Below are positions 43,435-50,065 of a stretch of 64,000 nucleotides of DNA, piece by piece. A program made the position numbers and the translations under genes. The number at the start of each line of letters is the position of its first letter. The first letter of the stretch is position 1. The stretch covers positions 248,001 through 312,000 of the forward strand of contig JACKER010000012.1 in the NCBI GenBank assembly GCA_020632925.1, in the 5' to 3' direction. The stretch comes from Alphaproteobacteria bacterium. Lineage in GTDB: Bacteria; Myxococcota_A; UBA796; GCA-2862545. Below the pieces are notes generated by a model that saw only the letters and a program-made list of their open reading frames with translations, made no database searches and was not told the DNA's origin.

Positions 43435-43442
43435 CGATCTTG

Positions 43443-43523
43443 ATGAGGCCATTCAAGCTTCCTGTCCCGAGCGCGAGGGCCGCCACGAGTTTGGCGCCCA
43501 GCCCGAACCAGGTCCAACAATGA
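43443..43523 (+). CDS. Possible 26-residue leader ORF
   Basis: ATG 43443 lies 8 nt after the TAGGCT box. The frame reads MRPFKLPVPSARAATSLAPS then PNQVQQ and stops overlapping the lipoprotein start (ATGA). The same arrangement, with an unrelated 10-residue peptide, precedes the gene at 28,590. It may couple translation; it may also be chance. Confidence 0.3.
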   Translation: MRPFKLPVPSARAATSLAPSPNQVQQ

Positions 43524-44215
43524 GACTGCTAATCCTAACCACCCTCGGTGGCTGCGCACCTTGGTCGGGGGCTCACCGATTGGAGACTGGACTGCTGGCG
43601 ACGTCGGCCGAGCCATGTCCCATGATTCCAGTGCTATTCTCAACGGCGAACGCCATCCGATGTCCTCGGGGGAGTCATCTGGAGTCTACCAAGGGGCCAG
43701 AGGACCACGACATAGAAGTTCAATACACCTGCCGAACTCGAAGCGGCGATGCGCGGTATGCGAATCTGGTGTTCACCGATGGCGGAGTGTCGGAACGGTT
43801 CTATTCGTTCGATGGCGCTGGATGGCTGCAGCTCGACTACGCGCCTGGCGAGCTCAATCAGCCAGTCGGCGTGATCGTCAATGGCACGTCCACTGCGCTA
43901 AGAATGACATGTGATGCAATGCGAACCTTCAGCGTAAGTGCTTCGCGCGGCACTGATCCCCCAACAGCGGATGTGACGACCTGGCCTGATGGCAGCGTTG
44001 CGATTGCCAATTTCATGATTACTCCCGTCGAGTGGCGGTCCATGAGGCTATACTTCACCAACGGTGAGTTGACGGTGTTAGGGGTTGATGGCGCTCGGGG
44101 TAGGGAACACACGATCTGGTTCCGTGACTGGGCGCCATACTGTGCTCAGCATCCAGGAACGGGAGTACAAGAGGAGGGTGCTTGCGACGAGCTCCCAGGC
44201 AGGGGGAATGAATGA
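43520..44215 (+). CDS. Hypothetical lipoprotein of lower GC, likely acquired
   Basis: The product is 231 residues beginning MRLLILTTLGGCAPW, with a lipobox Cys. Mature-protein motifs include DIEVQYTCRTRSGDARYANL, FYSFDGAGWLQLDYAPGELN and NFMITPVEWRSMRLYFTNGE; it is probably beta-rich. The DNA is visibly poorer in GC than its neighbours and uses A/T-ending codons more often, suggesting transfer. It lies on the opposite strand to the cassette genes. Family and function unknown. Confidence 0.6.
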   Translation: MRLLILTTLGGCAPWSGAHRLETGLLATSAEPCPMIPVLFSTANAIRCPRGSHLESTKGPEDHDIEVQYTCRTRSGDARYANLVFTDGGVSERFYSFDGAGWLQLDYAPGELNQPVGVIVNGTSTALRMTCDAMRTFSVSASRGTDPPTADVTTWPDGSVAIANFMITPVEWRSMRLYFTNGELTVLGVDGARGREHTIWFRDWAPYCAQHPGTGVQEEGACDELPGRGNE

Positions 44216-44294
44216 TCTGAGTGCGGGTGCCGGTTGAGGCCACCCCGGTCCCCCGGCTCGTCGAGCAGTCTTCCTGCGACCTGTCGATCTCGGT

Positions 44295-44339
44295 CGACCT
44301 GCTCGACCTGCTCGACCTGCTCGACCTGCTCGACCTGCT
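44295..44339 (+). repeat. Nine-base minisatellite, five perfect copies
   Basis: CGACCTGCT is repeated five times, followed by CGACT. It lies in the non-coding part of the island and could vary in copy number. Confidence 0.9.
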
Positions 44340-44639
44340 CGACTCTCCGGCTCGCCCCTTCCGGCGGCCATGCAGCGCTCCTCCGCTCCTCCACGACGTC
44401 GTCGGCACCGAGCCCTCCGCCACGCTGCTCTCGAACGGCCCGCAGAAGCGCAGGGAAGCGCTCACACCGTTCTGCACGATGTCGTCGGCACCGTCCCTCC
44501 GCTCCGACTCCGATCGCCCTCGTCGCCAGGACGGTGGATCCCGCCGGCACCTCTCCGACCTCCAGGACAGCGACAGCGCCGCAACCCGGACCCGCACGGC
44601 GACAGCGCTCGCCCGGTCCGCCGCAACTTCGTTCGGCGG

Positions 44640-44979
44640 CCGCGAACCGAGCTCAAACCTGAGTCTGTCTATGGTCGGTGGCGTTCGCCGACCGACGAGG
44701 TCCGCCGGCTCTCCACCGGCAAGACCGACGCTGGCCGAGTCCCTGACTCCGTCTCTGGCCTGGCGCCCTCCGGGTCGCAGTGGTGCTCAGCTCGCAGCAG
44801 CGCAGGGCAGCGCTCAACCCGACGACCACCTCGTCCATCAGCACGGCGACCTCCGGCTCGCCCACCGCGTGCACCGCTCGGCAGCTCCCCCAGGGCACTC
44901 CCGCTCCGCCAGCCTTCGGACCGAGGCCCCGGCACCCTCCCGCACGAGCCCAGGACTCGCTCCAACAGCTGCAGTCAAC
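44640..44979. repeat. Island repeat, copy 3
   Basis: Close match to copy 2 (41,470-41,816). The match ends at AGTCAACG, again at a core-like box. Apart from repeats and the minisatellite I see no gene between 44,216 and 45,089. A separate inverted pair TGAACGCTT/AAGCGTTCA lies at 44,985-44,993 and 45,084-45,092. Confidence 0.65.
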
Positions 44980-45089
44980 GCCAGGTGAACGCTTGCGGTA
45001 ACCTCCGCTTCCTTCGTTCATCTCGCGTCTCCGGCCGACCGTTCATCTGGCCAGCCCGCCACCGCGCCTGCTGAGATGACCCCAAGCGT

Positions 45090-45299
45090 TCAATCCTCCA
45101 TCGGACTACGGGCCGCCCGGGAGGTCCGGGTCCTCGTCGAGTGCGTGCAGAGCATCGTCGTCGAGTGATCGGCCTGCCCCAGCAGCTCTTGGATCTCCCT
45201 GAGATTCCCGCCATCCTCGAGTGGGTGCATCGTGAAGCCATGGCGCAGGGTGCGAGGCGTTACACGCTTCGTCAGCCCAGCGTGGAACGCCCCTCCCGA
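45090..45299 (-). pseudogene. C-terminal remnant of a tyrosine recombinase, integron-integrase-like
   Basis: The frame reads GLTKRVTPRTLRHGFTMHPL, EDGGNLREIQELLGQADHST and TMLCTHSTRTRTSRAARSPM then ED-stop. It aligns with the end of XerC/D and integron integrases (HTLRHSFATHLLE..., QELLGHSDVSTTMIYTH..., ...GVRSPLD). Catalytic residues are lost: His of HxLRH is Arg, His of LGH is Gln, and the nucleophilic Tyr is Cys. The N-terminal two thirds are absent; cutA begins 11 bases beyond. The recombinase that built the neighbouring array may be its ancestor. Confidence 0.75.
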
Positions 45300-45309
45300 A
45301 CGGCGCCAT

Positions 45310-45633
45310 CTAACGAACGGGGACCTCGCCCAGCACCCACGCGAGGTAGGGCGGGTGGACCTCGTCGGCGGCGAGCGCGACGACCTCGGGGCACTCGTAG
45401 GGGTGCAGCGCGACGACCCGCTCCCGCAGGGCCTCCACGCCCTCCCGACGCGTCTTGAGGACCATCAGGACCTCGCTCTCGTCGTGCACCTGGCCCTGCC
45501 AGCGGTAGATCGAGCGCACCTGGGGCAGGAGGTTCCCGCAGGCGGCGAGCCGCTCCTCCACCAGCGTCCGCGCGATGCGAGCGGCGGTGTCGAGGTCGGG
45601 CGCGGTGACGAGGACGACGGCGAGCTCGGACAT
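45310..45633 (-). CDS. cutA: Divalent-ion tolerance protein CutA
   Basis: The product is 107 residues, the normal CutA length. Family motifs are present: VVLVTAPDLDTAARIARTLV, ERLAACGNLLPQVRSIYRWQ, ESEVLMVLKTRREGVEALRE and HPYECPEVVAL. CutA forms a PII-like trimer; its physiological role is still debated. It marks the return to ordinary chromosome after the island. A TTAGTC/TAGTCG stretch lies just upstream of the ATG. Confidence 0.93.
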   Translation of the reverse strand: MSELAVVLVTAPDLDTAARIARTLVEERLAACGNLLPQVRSIYRWQGQVHDESEVLMVLKTRREGVEALRERVVALHPYECPEVVALAADEVHPPYLAWVLGEVPVR

Positions 45634-45647
45634 GCCGCCGACTAACC

Positions 45648-46058
45648 TCAGATGCCGACGATGCTCATCACGCACGGATCGGGGGAGCTGCAGCTCGCCT
45701 TGCCTCCCTGACGGTCGGCCGGCTGGGTGTCGAGATCCTGCTCGACCTTGCCGTAGGAGGTGCTCACCGTGCCGCGCGTGCTGCTGGTCACGGGACGGCA
45801 GGAGTACTGCACGAGGCGGTACTCGTCGGGAACGGTGATCGTGTAGGACTCGGTCCGGTTGTTCCCCGTGTGGTCGATCGTCCGCAGCAGCGACGAGCGC
45901 TTCGAGGTCTTGGACTTCCCGTACACCCGGCACTGCGAGGCGGTGATCGTGCCGCCGTTGTAGATCTCGAGCCGTACGGTGGTTCCGTCGCTGGCGAGGG
46001 CGCCGGCGGAGGCGAGGGCGAAGAGCGCGGAGAGGACGAGGATGGCGGGGCGTTGCAC
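45648..46058 (-). CDS. Secreted protein of unknown function
   Basis: The product is 136 residues. The GTG has GGAGG 4 nt upstream. A classical signal (MQRPAILVLSALFALASAGA) precedes a short beta-rich protein (TTVRLEIYNGGTITASQCRV, ESYTITVPDEYRLVQYSC) ending in a Cys-containing tail (SCSSPDPCVMSIVGI). Four Cys could form disulfides. No family recognised. Confidence 0.65.
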   Translation of the reverse strand: MQRPAILVLSALFALASAGALASDGTTVRLEIYNGGTITASQCRVYGKSKTSKRSSLLRTIDHTGNNRTESYTITVPDEYRLVQYSCRPVTSSTRGTVSTSYGKVEQDLDTQPADRQGGKASCSSPDPCVMSIVGI

Positions 46059-46080
46059 GGGACCTCCAGGGTGTACCGGA

Positions 46081-46086
46081 ACGCTA
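46081..46086 (-). promoter_or_regulatory. Candidate -10 box (TAGCGT)
   Basis: Minus strand GGATAGCGT lies 22 nt before the GTG of the secreted protein gene. Confidence 0.45.
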
Positions 46087-46126
46087 TCCGTGGGTCGTCG
46101 CGGGCCGTCGGAGCTCTCAGCCCCTC

Positions 46127-48637
46127 TCAGCGGTCGCCCAGGTCGCACACCGTCCCCGGCGACAGCCGGTAGCCTCCTTCGACCGTCTCGATCAGCTCCC
46201 CGAGCCCCGTCTTGCGCAGGGTGCGGACGGCGGTGTGCAGCCGCATGCGGGCGGCGTCGGGCAGGATCCGCTCCTCGGGCCAGCCCAGCTCGATGAGGTC
46301 GTCGGTGGACAGCACCTCGCCCCTCGCACGAGCCAGGGCGACCAGCAGGCGTCGCATCGGCCCTCGGCGACGGAGGTCGACCCGCCGCCCGGCCAGCTCG
46401 TACCAGTCGCCATCCGCCGCCAGCCGGAGGGTGGTCGGGAGCGTCACCAGCGAACCGGCGAGGCGCGCGACCGAGCGGCGGGCGCAGATGGTGCCCACGC
46501 GGTCCAGGACCGCGACCTCCGCGCGCAGGGCGTCCTCGTCTCCGGCCAGCGCGAGCCGGGCCAGGCGCCGCACGGTCTCGTCGGCGCAGGTCCGCTCGAG
46601 GTCCACGGCCTCGGCCTCGGCTCGACGACCGGCGCGGAGGGCGACCAGCGCCCGGATCCCGCCCACGGAGATCAGGGGTGGGAGCGACCAGCGACGCGCC
46701 TCCTCTTCCGCGAGCGCCAGGGCCACCAGCGCGTCGTCGGCGTTCCCCGCGAGACCATGGGCGATCGCGGCCGTCATCCGGACGGCCAGCGCCACGCCGT
46801 GCTGACCGGTCTCCACGAGTGTCGCGAGCGCCTCCTCCACACGTGACAGCGTCCGCTCCGGGGGCTCGCCAGCGGGGAGGCTGGCCAGCGCCGCCAGGCC
46901 CAGCACCAGCGCCCGCAGCTCGTCGTTGCCCGACGCCTCCGCGTCCGCCAGCGCCGACGCCACCCGCGCCAGCGCGTCGGCCGGGTCGCCCCAGGTGGAC
47001 TCGTAGTTGATGCGGTTGAAGCGGATCCGACCGCGCTGCTCGGGCTCCGCCGCCAGCTGCTCCGCTCGGACGTAGGCGGACAGTGCACCGTCGCGGTCTC
47101 CGCGGGCGCCGGCGAGGTGCGCCAGGTGGGACCAGCACGCCGCCTGACCGGGTGCGGAGCCGAGCTCCACCCAGGTCGCCAGGGCCCGGCGCTGCGCCTC
47201 CTCGGCCTCGGCGAAGTCACCCTGCATGCGGAGCGCGTCCCCCAGGCGCTCGAGCGCGACCGCCAGGTGGGCGCCACGCAGGCTCGGCGCCGCGACGCGC
47301 AGGTCGTCGATGGCCTCCGGGTACGCACCCCGGCGGACCGCGAAGAGCGCCCGCTGCGTGAGGAGCTCGGCGACGACCGGGTCGCCTTCGGCTCGGGCCC
47401 GGTCGAGCGAGGCCTGGAGCACCTCCGTCGCGACGACCGGCCTCCCGGCACCGAACAGCGCGGCCGCCCGAGCGATGGCGACCCTGCCGTCCAGGGTGGC
47501 GGACAGCGCGCTGCGATCGGCGTCCGCGCCCTCGAACCAGGGGAGCCAGGACGCGGGCGCGATCGACACCAGGGTGCGGAGGGCGGAGCGCACCCGGGCC
47601 CGGTCCTCCACGGTGGCGTCGGGATCGGACAGCACCCCCCACAAGTCGGGGCGCATGTGTCGGAGGTCGTCGCCCCCGGCCTCCGCTCGCGCCAGCACCC
47701 GCTCGCGCCACGCTGCCGCCAGGTCCGGGGGACATCGGCCAGCCGTGAACGCCCGCACCAGGTCCAGGACGCCGAAGGTCACCCACCCGCCGTCGCGCCG
47801 CTGGAGCCAGGACCAGCTCCACAGTCGCTCCACGAGCTCGAGCGCTTCGTCGCCCAGCACCGCCTCCGCGTCGTCCACGGAGAACGGCGTCGTGAACCGA
47901 CACAGCGCGGCCAGTCCTGCCTGCTCCGAGGTGCCGAGCGCCCGCCAGGACACCTCCAGGCATGCCTCCACCGACCGGTGCCTGGGCTCCCCGTGGTCCG
48001 AGCGCAGGCGGTCCAGGCGCGCCAGGATCTGGTCGGGGGAGAGCACGCCGACCCGGCTGGACGCCAGCTCGATGGCGAAAGGGAGCCGGTCCACCGCGGC
48101 CACCAGCCGGCGAACGGCGTCCTGGTCGGGGGTCGTCGGCGCTCGTCCGGCCGCGCGACGACCGAACAGGGCGACCCCGGCCTCCACCGACAGGGGTTCG
48201 AGGTGCAGGGGCTGCTCCCGGGGATGCCCGGTCGGTCGCCGGGAGGTCGCCACGATGCGCACGCCCGCGTCGAGCAGGGGCGCCACGATCCGTGCGGCGT
48301 CCTCGAGCTGCTCGAGGTTGTCCAGCACGACGGTTCGGCCCCGCCAGCGGCGTCCGGTCCGCTCCAACAGCGCTTCGGGGGTCGGCGCTCCCTCCGTCCC
48401 GACCTTCAGACCGGCGGCGACGGCCTGGGCAGCGCCCGGAAGGGTCTGCTCGGCGGCGAGTGGGACCACCGGCACCGGCTCCGCGCGGTCGGCCGCCCAC
48501 AGCGACACCAGCCGTGTCTTGCCGACACCGCCGGGACCGAGGACGGTGACCAGCGGCGAGCGCGCGGCGAGGGACGCGAGGGACGCGAGATCCTCGTCCC
48601 GGCCGACCAGGTCGAGCTCACCGTGCTCGAGCCACAC
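46127..48637 (-). CDS. AfsR-like ATPase/TPR regulator with a C-terminal winged-helix domain
   Basis: The product is 836 residues. GTG at 48637 is chosen because GGAGG stands 5 nt before it; ATGs at 48,655 and 48,679 are in frame. Order: P-loop NTPase of the NB-ARC/STAND type (LVTVLGPGGVGKTRLVSLWA, VVLDNLEQLEDA, RIVATSR), winged linker, a long TPR-like region (about 400-730), and a C-terminal OmpR/SARP-like DNA-binding region (LLVALARARGEVLSTDDLIE, MRLHTAVRTLRKTGLGELIE, GGYRLSP). In SARP proteins the DNA-binding part is N-terminal; here it is at the other end. Probably a ligand-activated transcription factor. Confidence 0.8.
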   Translation of the reverse strand: MWLEHGELDLVGRDEDLASLASLAARSPLVTVLGPGGVGKTRLVSLWAADRAEPVPVVPLAAEQTLPGAAQAVAAGLKVGTEGAPTPEALLERTGRRWRGRTVVLDNLEQLEDAARIVAPLLDAGVRIVATSRRPTGHPREQPLHLEPLSVEAGVALFGRRAAGRAPTTPDQDAVRRLVAAVDRLPFAIELASSRVGVLSPDQILARLDRLRSDHGEPRHRSVEACLEVSWRALGTSEQAGLAALCRFTTPFSVDDAEAVLGDEALELVERLWSWSWLQRRDGGWVTFGVLDLVRAFTAGRCPPDLAAAWRERVLARAEAGGDDLRHMRPDLWGVLSDPDATVEDRARVRSALRTLVSIAPASWLPWFEGADADRSALSATLDGRVAIARAAALFGAGRPVVATEVLQASLDRARAEGDPVVAELLTQRALFAVRRGAYPEAIDDLRVAAPSLRGAHLAVALERLGDALRMQGDFAEAEEAQRRALATWVELGSAPGQAACWSHLAHLAGARGDRDGALSAYVRAEQLAAEPEQRGRIRFNRINYESTWGDPADALARVASALADAEASGNDELRALVLGLAALASLPAGEPPERTLSRVEEALATLVETGQHGVALAVRMTAAIAHGLAGNADDALVALALAEEEARRWSLPPLISVGGIRALVALRAGRRAEAEAVDLERTCADETVRRLARLALAGDEDALRAEVAVLDRVGTICARRSVARLAGSLVTLPTTLRLAADGDWYELAGRRVDLRRRGPMRRLLVALARARGEVLSTDDLIELGWPEERILPDAARMRLHTAVRTLRKTGLGELIETVEGGYRLSPGTVCDLGDR

Positions 48638-48729
48638 GCGCGCCTCCGGAGCCATCCTGCCACCCGCGGGCGCGCGCATCCGGATCGCTCGTGGTCGCAC
48701 GTGCGGCGTGTGTGGCGCGGACCTTCGGC

Positions 48730-49212
48730 TCAAAGGTCGAGCACGTAGTGCACCTCGGCCTCGACCGCGCCGTCCGGCCACTCGCGGAGCTCCTCCCGCA
48801 CCCGCTCGAAGCCGTGCTTCTGGTTCGCGCTCGCGGACGCCGTGTTCCCCTCGCGGTGCGAGACGAGCACCCGCGTCAGTCCACGCCCGCGCGCCCAGGC
48901 GAAGCGCGCCACGTACATCGCGACGGACAGGCCCCTCCGCCGCCACTCGGGGCGGAGCCAGGAACCCCACAAGACGGCAGCGTCTGGATTCTCGCTGCTC
49001 TGCACGACCCCGGTCATCCCCACCCATGCGCCGTCGACCTGGACCCCGAAGATCCCGACACGCTCGTCGGCGAGGCGGGCCCGCCAGTGGTCCTCGGGCC
49101 TTGCCTGCTCGCGCCCATGGTCGGACGAGAACACCCCCGGATCGGTGCGCAACGCCTCCAGGCGGATCTCCCGGTAGGCAGACCATTCCGGCGGCGTGAA
49201 CAAGCGGACCAT
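48730..49212 (-). CDS. GNAT-family N-acetyltransferase
   Basis: The product is 160 residues. The acetyl-CoA site is visible as LRPEWRRRGLSVAMYVARFA, followed by LVSHREGNTASASANQKHGF, the usual C-terminal GNAT motif. The start lies 5 nt after the PP2C stop, so they are probably co-transcribed. Substrate unknown. Confidence 0.85.
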   Translation of the reverse strand: MVRLFTPPEWSAYREIRLEALRTDPGVFSSDHGREQARPEDHWRARLADERVGIFGVQVDGAWVGMTGVVQSSENPDAAVLWGSWLRPEWRRRGLSVAMYVARFAWARGRGLTRVLVSHREGNTASASANQKHGFERVREELREWPDGAVEAEVHYVLDL

Positions 49213-49217
49213 GGGCG

Positions 49218-49979
49218 TCAGACGGCGCCGACCACCGCGACCGTGATGTTGTCCTCGCTGCCGGCCTTGAGGGCCTCGTCCACCAGCACGTCCGCGAGCA
49301 GGTCGAGCGGGGTGTTGGCGACGATCCGCTGGATGGCGTCGTCGTCGAGGGGGTCGGTCATCCCGTCGCTGCACAGGATGAAGATGTCGCCGGTCTCGAC
49401 CATGCGCGTGGTCGTGTCCGGCTCGACCGGGCCGTGGAAGCCCACGGACTGCGTCAGGATGTGCTTGTGCGGGAGCAGGCGCGCGAGCTCGGGCGTGAGC
49501 CGGCCGGCGTCGATCTCCTGCTGCACGACGGTGTGATCGCGCGTCAGCCGCACCAGGCGCCCGTTGCGGAAGAGGTACGCGCGAGAGTCGCCGACGTGCG
49601 CGAGGTGCGCCTGGTCGCCGTCCACCACCAGCACCACCAGCGTGGTCCCCATGCCGCGCGTCTCGGGGCGCAGCTCGGCCTCGCGACGGATGCGGATCGA
49701 GGCCTGGTTCATCGCGTACCGCAGGCGCTCGCGCAGGATGTCCGCGGGATCCTCGGACTCGTGATCGCGCACGAGGCGCGTCTCCTCCGGGTCCGGCGCG
49801 CCGACCAGGGTCTGGTGCACCGTCTCCACGGCCATGTGGGAGGCGACCTCGCCCGCGGCGTGTCCCCCCATCCCGTCCGCCACCACGAAGACGCCCTGCT
49901 CCAGGTCGATCTTCCAGGCATCTTCGTTGTGCTCACGGACCGGCCCGGTCTCGGAGCGGGCGTACCCTTCGAGCTCCAT
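49218..49979 (-). CDS. PP2C-family Ser/Thr protein phosphatase
   Basis: The product is 253 residues. All metal-binding motifs of bacterial PP2C are present: REHNEDAW, VVADGMGGHAAGE, GMGTTLVVLVV, HVGDSRAYL, CSDGMTDPL and SEDNITVAVV. ATG 49979 has GAGGAG 3 nt upstream; a longer frame lacks one. It is divergent from a large Ser/Thr kinase gene across a 86-bp gap, so the two probably act on the same phosphoproteins. Confidence 0.92.
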   Translation of the reverse strand: MELEGYARSETGPVREHNEDAWKIDLEQGVFVVADGMGGHAAGEVASHMAVETVHQTLVGAPDPEETRLVRDHESEDPADILRERLRYAMNQASIRIRREAELRPETRGMGTTLVVLVVDGDQAHLAHVGDSRAYLFRNGRLVRLTRDHTVVQQEIDAGRLTPELARLLPHKHILTQSVGFHGPVEPDTTTRMVETGDIFILCSDGMTDPLDDDAIQRIVANTPLDLLADVLVDEALKAGSEDNITVAVVGAV

Positions 49980-50026
49980 GGACTCCTCGGTGGGCGCCAC
50001 GCGGCGCGCGGGCGTCACTATAGTGT

Positions 50027-50041
50027 ACCGTTGGCCGGGCC
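50027..50041. promoter_or_regulatory. Divergent promoter with palindromic -10 (CACTATAGTG)
   Basis: CACTATAGTG (50027-50036) reads TATAGT on both strands and is followed by TACCGT (50036-50041) on the plus strand. It stands between PP2C and the kinase gene and could serve both. Confidence 0.45.
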
Positions 50042-50065
50042 ACACGACCGAGGGTCGACAGCGCG

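Larger units (their letters stand above)
39489..44818. repeat. Six dispersed copies of a short repeat, CAGGGCAGCGCTCAMC type
   Basis: Copies lie at 39489-39504, 39565-39580, 40554-40569, 41639-41654, 44451-44466 and 44803-44818, all in the same orientation. Flanking bases are partly shared (GCAGCG before, CCGACGACCAC after in three). The GCTCAAC form at the last copy matches the RYYYAAC core-site consensus; in the others it is GCTCACC or GCTCACA. The copy at 40,554 overlaps the stop of the HEPN gene. Confidence 0.6.

Noticed and set aside
44231..44237. GTTGAGG after the low-GC lipoprotein as a possible plus-strand attC end
   Set aside because: It misses the final pyrimidine and no matching left box or stem was found.
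44295..44339. Possible CRISPR-like array
   Set aside because: The units are 9 bases with no spacers; it is a minisatellite. The FG-GAP repeats are coding and also not CRISPR.
45308..45314. ATCTAAC (GTTAGAT on the minus strand), which fits the core-site consensus
   Set aside because: It overlaps the cutA stop codon and has no paired arms; a chance match is likely.
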